Below are positions 17,226-25,568 of a stretch of DNA of 64,000 nt, one piece after another. Positions within the stretch are counted from its first letter, which is position 1, and every line of letters begins with the position of its first letter. The notes beneath the pieces were generated by a model. The model was not told the DNA's origin. It saw nothing but the letters and a program-made list of their open reading frames with translations, and did no database searches. The stretch is taken from contig JARGFT010000005.1 of NCBI GenBank assembly GCA_029210645.1, positions 1 to 64,000 on the forward strand, read 5' to 3'. This stretch comes from Anaerosomatales bacterium (GTDB lineage: Bacteria > Actinomycetota > Coriobacteriia > Anaerosomatales > SLCP01). Made by a program: the position numbers and the translations under genes.

Positions 17226-18671
17226 CTACACGGGGATGTCGCCGCCCGGACCTCCGGAGGTAAGCCGCTGCGCCATACGCACCAGCGTGCTTCGCCGTAG
17301 CTCGGCGATGCTCGCGCGGTCGGCAGGACGTTTGACCGCGTCGGAGAACGTCGGGTATGCGTGCATGACGGAGCTCAGCGCCGAGAACGGCAGTCCGCGC
17401 TGCTTGACGATAACGGCCTCGGCGATCATCTCCCCGGCCCGCTCGCCGAGGATATGCGCGCCGAGCAGGCGCTTGTCGCGTCCGACGATGTACTTCGCGA
17501 TACCTGCCGAGGCGACCTCGGCTCGAGCTCTGTCCTGGTGGGCGAACTCGTACCGGTAGACGTCGATCTCATCTCCGTGCCGCGCTCGCGCTTCCTCTTC
17601 GGTGAGGCCGAGGTGCGCGAGCTCCGGGTCGGTGAAGATCACCCAGACCAGGTCGTCGTAGCGCACGGCCCGTCCAACAGGCAGCACGGCACTCAACGTC
17701 GCCGAGATGGCCTGGCGCTCGGCGACGTGTGTGAAACGGTAGGGGCCGACAACGTCACCGGCCGCATAGATGTGTCGGGCCGAGGTGCGCATATGCTGGT
17801 CGACCGCGATTCCGCGTTCGCCGTACCGGACGCCGGCCGCCTCCAGCCCGAGGTCGGTGTTGGGGGCACGGCCGGTGGCGACGAGCACCTCGCGCGCCGA
17901 GACGATCGGCGCCCCCTCGGCGTCGAAGAGCGTCGCGAGCATTCCCGCCCGCGTCACACGCTTCACCCGTGTGTTGGTGATGATGGTGATGCCCTCGGAG
18001 ACGAGGACCGCGGTGAGACGTTCGGCGAGTTCGGCGTCCTCCCGGGGCAGGATGCGGTCCCGGCTCTGGACGATGGTGACGGCAGCTCCCAGCCGGGCGA
18101 GTGCAAGCCCCACCTCGGCCGCGATCACCCCTCCGCCGAGGATCGCGATCGAGTCCGGAACCTCGTCCAGATCCCAGATGCTCTGGTTGTCGAGGTACCC
18201 GGCCTCCGCGAGCCCGGCGACATCAGGTACCCGGGGTCTCGAGCCGGTCGCAAGGATGAACCGCGAGGCCGTGAACGTCTGCTCGCCGACCCGAAGCGTG
18301 TTCGGGTCCTCGAACCGTGCGTCGCCGAGCAGGACCCGGATGCCCTCGGCCTCCATCTCCTCGGGTAGGTGGTCCGCGGCGATGCGAGAGACGACCTCAC
18401 CGATGTGAGCGAACACGCCCGAGGTGTCGAGTTCGATGTCGGCTTCCGCACGGACGCCGAACTCGGGCAGCCGTGCAGTCACGGCTGCAGCACGTGCGGA
18501 CGCGAGCAGGGTCTTGCTCGGTACGCAGCCGGTGAAGGTGCACTCCCCGCCGATGCGCTCGTTCTCGACGAGGGCGACGCGCTTGCCCAGCCCGAGGGCG
18601 ACGTAGGCGGCGGTCAGGCCCGCGGAGCCGGCGCCGATCACCATGAGGTCGAAGTCTGTGGAGTGCTTCAT
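17226..18671 (-). CDS. FAD-dependent pyridine nucleotide-disulfide oxidoreductase (MerA/Lpd-like)
   Basis: The 481-residue flavoenzyme has the FAD fold VIGAGSAGLTAAYVALGLG, the redox-active disulfide GGECTFTGCVPSK near residues 42-54, an NAD(P) fold LGGGVIAAEVGLALARLG, and the C-terminal dimer domain with HAYPTFSDAVK. The mercury-binding C-terminal Cys pair of MerA is missing, and the family contains many enzymes of unknown substrate. ATG 18671 fits the homology; ATG 18686 is an alternative. A different member of the same superfamily is encoded at 21783. Confidence 0.85.
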   Translation of the reverse strand: MKHSTDFDLMVIGAGSAGLTAAYVALGLGKRVALVENERIGGECTFTGCVPSKTLLASARAAAVTARLPEFGVRAEADIELDTSGVFAHIGEVVSRIAADHLPEEMEAEGIRVLLGDARFEDPNTLRVGEQTFTASRFILATGSRPRVPDVAGLAEAGYLDNQSIWDLDEVPDSIAILGGGVIAAEVGLALARLGAAVTIVQSRDRILPREDAELAERLTAVLVSEGITIITNTRVKRVTRAGMLATLFDAEGAPIVSAREVLVATGRAPNTDLGLEAAGVRYGERGIAVDQHMRTSARHIYAAGDVVGPYRFTHVAERQAISATLSAVLPVGRAVRYDDLVWVIFTDPELAHLGLTEEEARARHGDEIDVYRYEFAHQDRARAEVASAGIAKYIVGRDKRLLGAHILGERAGEMIAEAVIVKQRGLPFSALSSVMHAYPTFSDAVKRPADRASIAELRRSTLVRMAQRLTSGGPGGDIPV

Positions 18672-18723
18672 GCGGGCGGCATCCATCCTTCCCGTCGAGC
18701 GCCACGATCGCGATGGCGACTGC

Positions 18724-18755
18724 GAGAAGCCCGGGCTGGACAGCCCGGGCTTCTC
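18724..18755 (-). terminator. Strong GC-rich hairpin (14-bp perfect stem)
   Basis: GAGAAGCCCGGGCT, a GGAC loop, and AGCCCGGGCTTCTC form a perfect 14-base-pair stem. It lies 48 bases downstream of the minus-strand gene ending at 18803 and 53 bases upstream of the next minus-strand start, so it most likely terminates the former. No T-run follows. Confidence 0.65.
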
Positions 18756-18802
18756 AATGGGCACATGGTCTGACTAGGCACGTGCCGAGATCAGACGCTC
18801 AC

Positions 18803-19333
18803 CTACCAGAACAACGCGCTATAGAGCGGCACGGGACTCTCGATGGTCATCGTGCCCTTGTCCATCATCCCCATCATGCCCATGTTGGACACGTCGTAGG
18901 TACCGTCACCGTTGTCGTGGATCATGAGCATGTCGCCCTCGCCCCAGGCCATCGGATCGTCGCTCTCCTCGAGCCCGAACCAGTGCAGACCCTCGACAAG
19001 CAACATGGCTCCCATGTCGCCCATCTGGGTGACGTAGGTGGGATAGCTCGGGTAGCTCTTGTAGAGCCCGAAGCCCGCCGTGGTCTGGGCCTCCATGTTC
19101 TTGGGTTCCTTCACGAAGATCTTCTCGCCCGTGCTGCCCCTCGTGGGGATGAGCACGAAGTATGCCCCGTGATCGCCGATGACCCACATCGCGTTGGGGT
19201 TCTTGAGGCTTACCGACGGGCACACGAACGGACCGGCTTCCGGTCCCGGCGGCGCTGCCACGGCACCCGCAGGAACCGCCATCGCGAGCATCATGCCCGC
19301 AACAATGATCAGGATCGCTCTTCTCAACCTCAT
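18803..19333 (-). CDS. Secreted protein of unknown function
   Basis: The 176-residue product has a clear signal peptide (RRAILIIVAGMMLAMAVPAGAVA). The mature part has no motif I recognise; it is rich in Met and Gly near the end (NMGMMGMMDKGTM) and contains NPNAMWVIGDHGAYFVLIP. A ribosome site GGAGATGA precedes the ATG. The Met-rich tail could contact copper, but this is speculation. It is probably monocistronic, with the hairpin at 18724 behind it. Confidence 0.6.
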   Translation of the reverse strand: MRLRRAILIIVAGMMLAMAVPAGAVAAPPGPEAGPFVCPSVSLKNPNAMWVIGDHGAYFVLIPTRGSTGEKIFVKEPKNMEAQTTAGFGLYKSYPSYPTYVTQMGDMGAMLLVEGLHWFGLEESDDPMAWGEGDMLMIHDNGDGTYDVSNMGMMGMMDKGTMTIESPVPLYSALFW

Positions 19334-19405
19334 ATACCGTCATCTCCAATCGCAAACATGACCTTGACCCGCTGTGTGTTGATTCCCGCTAAGACAGGTC
19401 GGCAA

Positions 19406-20713
19406 TCATCGATGCACTTGATCGCGGTCCAGCCACCCGCCCGTGAACCCGGCACGCCGGAGCCCGGTGGCGATCGGCTTGCAGCTCCTCATCAGCTCCC
19501 AGAACCATCCCGTGAGGTGGTTCTCGATCATCATCACGATTGGTCCCTGGTCGAGCCCGTAGTATCCCTTCGAGATCCAGGGCGCACCGTTGCCCGAAGC
19601 GTCGAACGTCGGATTGAAACTGCACTTGAAGCCGTAGACACTCTCCATGTCGGGGTAGTGCTCGTGGAAGGCTCGTATCGCAGGAAGCACGATCTCCGGT
19701 GCGAACGGCAGTGAGGCGATCGCCGCCCACGGTGCGATCGTGCCATCGTCGGGGCCCCAGGGTATGGCCCGGGCGCGGTAGTCGAGGAAGCTGCGCTCGC
19801 GCCCGTCGATGTAGCGGGTGGCCGGACCGGGGCCGTCGCTGGCTGTGACTCCCCAGATGTTCTCGGCGTAGCCGCGAAAGCCTCTCGGGTTGCGAATCGC
19901 ATACGAGCGCTGGATGTAGGTTGCCCGGCGACTGTTCTCGAAGTAGTCGATGCCGCGATCGCGCATGTAGGCATCGCGTATCTCGCGGAAGTCGATCCAG
20001 ACGTGGGAGAGCTGGTGGACGAAGAGCGGACCACCGTAGACGAACTCATGACCGTACAGCTTCTTCCATTGATAGGTGGAGAGCCATGTGTCGTAGCTCG
20101 AGCCCGGCAGAGGGTGCGTGGGAGACCCGAGACCGAGGGCGTAGAGCAGCAGCGCCTCGTTGTACCCGGTCCAGTGGAACCGCAAGAAGCCCGTCTCCGG
20201 TTTCCATCCGTGCGTCACCGCCGCCCCGCCATCGCGTGCCCAATCCCAGTCGACCCGTCGGTACAGTTCGTCCGCTAGCTCGCGGATCTCACGCTCATCG
20301 GGCGTGTCGAGGTCGAAGTACGCTGCGCAGGCGAGCATACCGGCGACAAGGAACGTCGTGTCGATCGTCGAGAGTTCGGACAGCCATGCGCGCTTGCCGG
20401 AGTCCATGTGCAAGAAGTGGTAGTAGAAACCCCGGTGACCGGTCGCGTCAGGCTCAGGTCCGTGCGGAGCGTTTCGGAAGAAGCGCAAAGTCGCCAGGGT
20501 CCGTTTCACGGCATCCGGACGGCGTACGTATCCGCGCTCCGCGCCGATCGTGTATGCGGCCAAGCCAAGACCGACGGCCGCGATGCTGCAGTGCGAGCCC
20601 GGGCGCGTGGTGTCGCGGACGAGCCCGTTGGCAGGGTTCGCTTCGGCGAGGAAGTAGCCGAACGTGTCACGCTGAAGCGCCAGGAGTTCATCGATGGAGT
20701 AGCCGCCGGACAT
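19406..20713 (-). CDS. GH144-like / PF10091 glucoamylase-type glucanase
   Basis: The 435-residue protein contains LQRDTFGYFLAEANPANGLVRD, STIDTTFLVAGMLACAAYF and WTGYNEALLLYALGLGSPTHPLP, the signatures of the PF10091 family that includes endo-beta-1,2-glucanases (GH144) and NdvB-associated domains. The conserved YGFKCSFNPTFD and GLDQGPIVMMIEN follow near the end. No signal peptide is seen, so it acts in the cytoplasm or is exported by another route. ATG 20713 lies 17 bases after the DUF427 stop, so the two form an operon. The substrate is inferred from family only. Confidence 0.75.
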   Translation of the reverse strand: MSGGYSIDELLALQRDTFGYFLAEANPANGLVRDTTRPGSHCSIAAVGLGLAAYTIGAERGYVRRPDAVKRTLATLRFFRNAPHGPEPDATGHRGFYYHFLHMDSGKRAWLSELSTIDTTFLVAGMLACAAYFDLDTPDEREIRELADELYRRVDWDWARDGGAAVTHGWKPETGFLRFHWTGYNEALLLYALGLGSPTHPLPGSSYDTWLSTYQWKKLYGHEFVYGGPLFVHQLSHVWIDFREIRDAYMRDRGIDYFENSRRATYIQRSYAIRNPRGFRGYAENIWGVTASDGPGPATRYIDGRERSFLDYRARAIPWGPDDGTIAPWAAIASLPFAPEIVLPAIRAFHEHYPDMESVYGFKCSFNPTFDASGNGAPWISKGYYGLDQGPIVMMIENHLTGWFWELMRSCKPIATGLRRAGFTGGWLDRDQVHR

Positions 20714-20730
20714 CGTGCGCGTACCGCGGC

Positions 20731-21012
20731 TCAGTCGGACACGGTGACGCCGCGCCAGAAGGCGTAGTGGCCGGCGATCTCGGAGGCCGCCTTCGATGGA
20801 GTCGGATACATCCATACTGCTCCACGTGCCACCTGGTCGCCTGCGGTGACATCGAAGTACTCGGCGCGGCCTTTCCACGGGCACACGGAGGTCTCGCCGT
20901 TGGCGGTCAGGCACTCCATGTTCACGTCGTCGGCGGGGAAGTAGTGGTTGCCTTCGATGACTACCGTCCGGTCACTCTCGGCGATCACAGTACCGTTGAA
21001 CGTGGCCTTCAT
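20731..21012 (-). CDS. DUF427 domain protein
   Basis: This 93-residue protein matches the small DUF427 family: MKATFNGTVIAESDRTVVIEGNHYFPADDV, then SVCPWKGRAEYFDVTAGD and AVWMYPTPS. The fold is a compact beta barrel; its function is not established. A ribosome site AGGAG precedes the ATG. It is the first gene of a pair with the glucanase. Confidence 0.85.
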   Translation of the reverse strand: MKATFNGTVIAESDRTVVIEGNHYFPADDVNMECLTANGETSVCPWKGRAEYFDVTAGDQVARGAVWMYPTPSKAASEIAGHYAFWRGVTVSD

Positions 21013-21089
21013 GCCTGTCTCCTCTCGACACGTGGCTTCGTATTCCGTCCGGGAGGCCGATGCGCACCCCTTTGTCCTTGAGCGATGCT

Positions 21090-21686
21090 CTACTCGGATC
21101 TCTCGATGATCTCGCGCATGCTGCGCCCGTAGGGCCAGAACTTGTCGCGCTCGCCACGCTCCCACGCCTCGCGCATCTCGGGCGTGTCGATCTGCCAGTC
21201 GGGCCGGTGCTTCATGCTCACCTCACGCAGGTCCTGGTGAAGCTCGCCCCGGGTCGGCCGGCCCCAGTACCAGTAGCCGTTGTAGATCTTGTAGATGACG
21301 AGCCCCGGCTCCAGCACAAGCGTATGAGGGATCATCACGTCATTGACCGGGTCGGTGTACTCCTTGATCTCGAGGTCCTGCTGGATGATGCGCTTGGGGT
21401 CGTGCAGGAACGTCCAGTGTGCGCCGACGCCGAGCTTGAGCTCGTTGAGCTGAGTGATGTTGTCGCACGTGATCGTGACGATGCGCGCGTAGCCCACGTC
21501 GAGCCGGTCGTGGAACCAGACGAGCTCCTGAAGCTGTCTGCGGTCCTTCGGGCAGTAGTGGCCGCGAAGCAGCGTCAGGATCATCGGGTCGTCGCCCTGC
21601 AGCGCCGAGAGCGTGTGGGGCTTGTTCTTGTGATCGCGAAGCTCGTAATCGGGGAATCTCGCACCCGGGACGATGTCGGCTCGCAT
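21090..21686 (-). CDS. Peroxiredoxin-like (AhpC/TSA-fold) protein
   Basis: The 198-residue protein has a thioredoxin-fold redoxin layout: VPGARFPDYELRD, then ILTLLRGHYCPKDRRQLQEL with a single Cys at the peroxidatic position, and VMIPHTLVLEPGLVIYKIYNGYWYWGRP later. The usual PxxxTxxC is replaced by RGHYCP, so peroxidase activity is not certain. It is transcribed divergently from a disulfide reductase gene that could reduce it. The frame is open far upstream, but ATG 21686 has a ribosome site (GAGAGG) and starts the homology. Confidence 0.7.
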   Translation of the reverse strand: MRADIVPGARFPDYELRDHKNKPHTLSALQGDDPMILTLLRGHYCPKDRRQLQELVWFHDRLDVGYARIVTITCDNITQLNELKLGVGAHWTFLHDPKRIIQQDLEIKEYTDPVNDVMIPHTLVLEPGLVIYKIYNGYWYWGRPTRGELHQDLREVSMKHRPDWQIDTPEMREAWERGERDKFWPYGRSMREIIERSE

Positions 21687-21703
21687 GGGTCGCCTCTCTT
21701 TCG

Positions 21704-21752
21704 GGGTCGAGGGGTATGTACCCCTGAGACCCGTTCCTCGTTCCGGGGAACG
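21704..21752. promoter_or_regulatory. Two inverted repeats in the divergent redox-gene promoter
   Basis: AGGGGTA-TG-TACCCCT (21710-21725) is a perfect inverted repeat, extended by GGGTC (21704-21708) and GACCC (21728-21732). A second one, CGTTCC-GG-GGAACG, lies at 21739-21752. Both sit in the 96-base gap between the peroxiredoxin-like and disulfide reductase genes, so either could be the operator for a shared regulator. Confidence 0.45.
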
Positions 21753-21782
21753 ATCCCGCATCTTCTCCAGGAGGCAGATCAC

Positions 21783-23117
21783 ATGCGTACCCATGACGTC
21801 ATCATCATCGGCAGCGGCGCCGCGGGCCAGACCGTTGCGACCGAGTGTGCGAAGGCCGGCAGGAGTGTGGCCGTCGTCGACCGCTTGCCGTTCGGAGGTA
21901 CGTGCGCGCTGCGTGGTTGCATGCCCAAGAAGGTGCTTCTCTCCGCCGCCGAAGCGACCGCGCGCATGGCCGCGCTCGACGGCATCGGCGTCACGGGCGA
22001 GGCGCGCGTCGACTGGCCCGCGCTGATGAGGCGCAAGCGCGGGTTCACCGACCCGGTTCCCGGCAATACCATGTCGTGGATGACCGATATGGGCATCGAC
22101 ACGATCACCGGCACGGCGCGCTTCATCTCGCCCGATTCGCTGGAGGTCGACGGCGAGGTGTTCGGTGCACCGGCGATCGTACTGGCGACCGGCGCACGCC
22201 CCATCGACCTTGGCATCGGTGGTCAGGACCTGGTGATGAGCAGCACCGACTTCCTCGACCTCGACGAGATGCCGGAGCGCGTCGCCTTCATCGGGGGCGG
22301 CTACATATCGTTCGAGTTCTCCTGGCTCGCACACCGCGCCGGTGCGGATGTGACGATCATCCATCGCTCCGCCCAGGTGCTCAAAGGCTTCGAGCCCGGG
22401 CTCGCCGAGCAGCTCGCAGGCAGGTACCGGTCGCTCGGCATCGACATCATGCTCGATGCGCCCGTGCAGGGCGTCGAGAAGAGCGCGGGCGGTCTTGCCG
22501 TCGTCACGCCTGATCGCATCGTCGAGGTCGACGCCGTCTTCCACGGTGCGGGCCGGGCTCCCGATCTCGAGGGCCTCGATCTCGAAACGGGAGGCGTCGA
22601 GTACTCACGGCGGGGGGTCACCGTCGACCGGTCGCTTCGCAGTACCACCAACCCCATCGTGTGGGCGGTCGGCGACGCGGCCGGCATCGGTACGCCGCTC
22701 ACCCCGGTCGCCGGCGCTCAGGGCGAGGTCGCCGCAAGCGGCATACTCGGCACACCGGCGACCTACGAGGACAGATTCACGCCGAGCGTGGTGTTCAGCG
22801 ACCCGCCGCTTGCACGTGTCGGCATCGGCGAGGATGCGGCCGCCGACGACGCGAGGCTCGAGGTGCGTACTTTCGACATGAGCACGTGGTTCACGCAGAA
22901 GCGTGTCGGTAACGACACCGCCGGTGCGGTCCTGGTGGTGGATCGTGAGTCAGGAGCGATTCGTGGCGCGCACCTGCTCGGGGTGGAGGCCGATGAGATC
23001 ATCAACGTCTTCACTCTGGCGGTTCAGTTCGGTATCACGATCGACGATCTGAAGACCGTTACCTGGTCGTATCCCACCCTTGCGTACGAAATCAACTATC
23101 TCACCGGCCGGTACTAG
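21783..23117 (+). CDS. Glutathione-reductase-like flavin disulfide oxidoreductase
   Basis: This 444-residue enzyme begins VIIIGSGAAGQTVATECAKAG (FAD fold) and carries the redox disulfide GGTCALRGCMPKK near residues 39-51. It has an NAD(P)-binding segment FIGGGYISFEFSWLAHRAG, and ends with WSYPTLAYEINYLTGRY, which lacks the usual His-Pro of dihydrolipoamide dehydrogenase. It therefore belongs to the class I family but probably has another disulfide or non-disulfide substrate. The ATG follows CAGGAGG. It is divergent from the peroxiredoxin-like gene, a plausible partner. Confidence 0.85.
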   Translation: MRTHDVIIIGSGAAGQTVATECAKAGRSVAVVDRLPFGGTCALRGCMPKKVLLSAAEATARMAALDGIGVTGEARVDWPALMRRKRGFTDPVPGNTMSWMTDMGIDTITGTARFISPDSLEVDGEVFGAPAIVLATGARPIDLGIGGQDLVMSSTDFLDLDEMPERVAFIGGGYISFEFSWLAHRAGADVTIIHRSAQVLKGFEPGLAEQLAGRYRSLGIDIMLDAPVQGVEKSAGGLAVVTPDRIVEVDAVFHGAGRAPDLEGLDLETGGVEYSRRGVTVDRSLRSTTNPIVWAVGDAAGIGTPLTPVAGAQGEVAASGILGTPATYEDRFTPSVVFSDPPLARVGIGEDAAADDARLEVRTFDMSTWFTQKRVGNDTAGAVLVVDRESGAIRGAHLLGVEADEIINVFTLAVQFGITIDDLKTVTWSYPTLAYEINYLTGRY

Positions 23118-23135
23118 GCAGACCGGAGGCAGTCC

Positions 23136-23909
23136 GTGATCCGCCTGTTCGTGTTCGATCTCGACGGAACGCTCGTGCAGACCGAGAGGCTGAAGGCAGA
23201 GTCATACGCCAAGGCCGTGATCGAACTCAGGCCCTCGGATGTTGCCGAAAGCGAGGTCCTCGACGCCTTTCGCGAGGTGATGGGGCAGTCCCGGCAGCGT
23301 GTCGCTGAGTACATGGTCGATCGCTTCGATCTCGCCGGCGCTGCCGGGGAGCGGATGTCTGAGTTCGGTGCGAGCGAGCCCTGGGAGGCGCTCGTCGGGA
23401 TCCGGCTCGGGTACTACGAACGGCTCGCCGGTGATCCGGAGACGCTGCGTGCGGCGGCCTGGCCCCACAACGTCGCCCTGCTCGATCTCGCACGGCAAAC
23501 GGGATGCCGCACGGCACTGGCGAGCATGTCATCGAGGGCGCGCATAGCCCAGGTCCTCGAGGCACTCGACCTGAGCGAATCGTTCGATCTCATCGTGTCG
23601 GCCGAAGACGTCGAGCGCGGCAAGCCCAGTCCGGATATCTACGAGTTCGTCGCGGCGCGGCTGGGCTTCGAGCCCCGGGAGTGCCTCGTGATCGAGGACT
23701 CGCCCGACGGCGTGAAGGCAGCGCTGGCGGCCGGCATGCACTGCGTTGCCGTGACGACCCCGTTCAGCCGCGAACGCGTTCTGGCGGCAGGGCTGCTGCC
23801 CCGTTCGCGGATCGTGGACGATCCGCGCCACCTGCTCGACGTCGTCAGCGGCGTGGTGGATGAGGCGCGGGGCTCGGTGTCATGTGACCCAACCAGCGAA
23901 GAGCGCTGA
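23136..23909 (+). CDS. HAD-family phosphatase (beta-phosphoglucomutase-like subfamily)
   Basis: The 257-residue hydrolase has motif I VFDLDGTLVQTE at the N-terminus with the nucleophile Asp, a helical cap, motif II LASMSS, and motif III/IV GKPSPDIYEFVAARLG and CLVIEDSPDGVKAALAAGM. This is the layout of subfamily IA HADs such as phosphoglycolate phosphatase and beta-phosphoglucomutase. The GTG start follows CGGAGG. It starts 18 bases after the flavoenzyme and may share its transcript. The substrate cannot be read from the sequence. Confidence 0.85.
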   Translation: MIRLFVFDLDGTLVQTERLKAESYAKAVIELRPSDVAESEVLDAFREVMGQSRQRVAEYMVDRFDLAGAAGERMSEFGASEPWEALVGIRLGYYERLAGDPETLRAAAWPHNVALLDLARQTGCRTALASMSSRARIAQVLEALDLSESFDLIVSAEDVERGKPSPDIYEFVAARLGFEPRECLVIEDSPDGVKAALAAGMHCVAVTTPFSRERVLAAGLLPRSRIVDDPRHLLDVVSGVVDEARGSVSCDPTSEER

Positions 23910-23934
23910 GAGGGGCGCAAGGCACACCCGGCCC

Positions 23935-24070
23935 ACGTTGCCAGACTTCTTCTCATGTCCCCTCAACGACCATACCGTTGCGTGCTCGTTGTCGCACAAC
24001 CCTCGGCGTCACGGATCGTCACAGACCGGGCACGCCTCGAGAGCGGCGTCGTATCGCACTACGGCCGTGA
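23935..24070 (+). pseudogene. Decayed partial copy of the rlpA-like gene
   Basis: Three blocks match the intact gene at 5019-5954 in order. Block 1 spans the -10 region and start: ACTTCT..ATGTCC.CTCAACG.CCATACCG. Block 2 has CCTCGGCGTC and ACAGACCGGGCACGCCTCGAGAGC, matching codons 27-45. Block 3 has GTCGTATCGCACTACGGCCG, matching the start of the barrel domain. The intervening parts, including most of the coiled coil, are deleted. No intact frame remains. Identity within blocks is about 80-90 percent by eye. Confidence 0.8.
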
Positions 24071-24143
24071 CTGAGCTGCACCGGGTGGGTATGCTGGCCG
24101 GGGACGGTTCGACGGGGGTACAGCGCTCGATCGAGGGGGACGT

Positions 24144-24968
24144 ATGGCTGGCGCGCTCGACGGCAAGGTCGTCGTGATCACCGGTTCGACCCGCGGTATC
24201 GGCCGTGCGATGGCAGAGGCGTGCGCCGACGCAGGGGCAACGGTGGTGGTGAGCTCTCGCACCGCAAGCGCTGTCGACGAGACGGTCGCGGCTCTCCGAG
24301 ATCGGGGCGCACGCGCCTCCGGGGTACCCTGCGACGTGGCCGACCCCGCGGCGCTCGAGGCGCTGCTGACACATGCCGTCGCGACGCACGGTTGCGTCGA
24401 CGTGTGGGTCAACAACGCCGGCATCTCGCTCGGCCTGCGTACACACATCGACACCTCGCCCGACGAGATCCGCTCCATCGTGGACATCAACCTTCTGGGT
24501 ACGATGATGGCCTCCAGGATGGTCGTGCCCTACTTCATCGGGCGAGGGGGTGGAGTGCTCATCAACGTCTCCGGCAGGGGAGGCAGGGGAGACGTGGCTG
24601 CCTACACGGCTGCGTACGCGGCCACGAAGGCGGGAGTCATGGTCTTCACGCGGAGCCTTGCTGCAGAGCACCGCTCGGATCCGGTATCCATACTGGTCTT
24701 CATGCCGGGGATGGTGGACACCGACTTCTACGGCGCCGACATGGCGGTGACGCCCGGCCTGAAGCCGATCGTCGATAACATCCGCATCGTGCTCGACACC
24801 ATCGGCACGCCTATCGAGGCGGTCGGACCAGCTCTCGTGGATGTCGCATGCACCGTACCGGGAACGGGGTCGGGCGAGGTGCATCGCGCGGGGAGTGCGC
24901 TGCGGGGGATGCTCGGCGGCTTCAGGCTGATGTGGGCACGCATCACGGGGCGCATGAAGCCGATGTAG
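24144..24968 (+). CDS. Short-chain dehydrogenase/reductase (SDR)
   Basis: The 274-residue enzyme has the classical SDR pattern: VVVITGSTRGIGRAMAEACA (TGxxxGIG cofactor loop), the NNAG motif in VDVWVNNAGISLG, a Ser in INVSGRGGRG, and the catalytic YAATK. The LVxxMPGMVDTDF segment is the substrate loop. It probably uses NADP(H), as an Arg follows the glycine loop at SSRTAS. The substrate is unknown. It stands alone between two decayed gene copies, which suggests this spot has been rearranged. Confidence 0.88.
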   Translation: MAGALDGKVVVITGSTRGIGRAMAEACADAGATVVVSSRTASAVDETVAALRDRGARASGVPCDVADPAALEALLTHAVATHGCVDVWVNNAGISLGLRTHIDTSPDEIRSIVDINLLGTMMASRMVVPYFIGRGGGVLINVSGRGGRGDVAAYTAAYAATKAGVMVFTRSLAAEHRSDPVSILVFMPGMVDTDFYGADMAVTPGLKPIVDNIRIVLDTIGTPIEAVGPALVDVACTVPGTGSGEVHRAGSALRGMLGGFRLMWARITGRMKPM

Positions 24969-25118
24969 GGCCCGCACCTGTGCGTCGCCTGGTATCCTCG
25001 CGACATGCCGGCCGCCGCAACACCAAGCACACGTCGTCACCGAGAGCTTACCGCCCGTCAGCTCCATTCGTGCCACCGAACGGGTGCCGTCCGACCCGAA
25101 CCGGAGGCTCGACACTCC

Positions 25119-25521
25119 GTGACTGAGTCGTTCACATCCAATGCTGTGAAGGTCGCCTGTGTCGGTGACAGCATCACGCGCGGGACATTCGTGTGGCGCC
25201 GCAGGGTCAACGCGTATCCCGCGCAGCTGCAGGCAATGCTCGGACATCCCTTCTGCGTGCGCAACTTCGGGGTGACAACTGGCGAGGGATCGAGCTGTTC
25301 GCACGCGATCACCGGGACCTCGCCGCGCATTTTGCGTCGCTAGAGTCGGCTCCGTCGGTGTGGCTGCTGACGCTGCCGTCGCTGTTCCGGGTGCGGGGAC
25401 ATGCGAAGGTCCTTTACGGGATGGACGAGCAGGCGCTTCGGGAGATCCGCGGTGCCGTCAAGAAGATTGCGACCACACTGAGCTGCGGTCTAATCGACGT
25501 CTACGCTGCAACGGGCCGGTG
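25119..25521 (+). pseudogene. Decayed copy of the SGNH (GDSL) hydrolase gene
   Basis: A GTG with ribosome site CCGGAGG begins a reading VKVACVGDSITRGTFVWRR and NAYPAQLQAMLGHPFCVRNFGV, nearly identical to the intact gene at 34648. About 110 bases are then missing and the frame changes. Homology resumes as GIELFARDHRDL, SVWLLTLPSLFRVRG and GLIDVYAATGR, and stops near 25521, so the C-terminal catalytic Asp-His segment is lost. The bases just before the GTG also match the end of the gene preceding the intact copy, so the duplicated segment was larger than one gene. Confidence 0.85.
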
Positions 25522-25568
25522 TGCGCTATGCTCACATCTGCAGAGGCACCTGATGGAGGGGAGTATCG

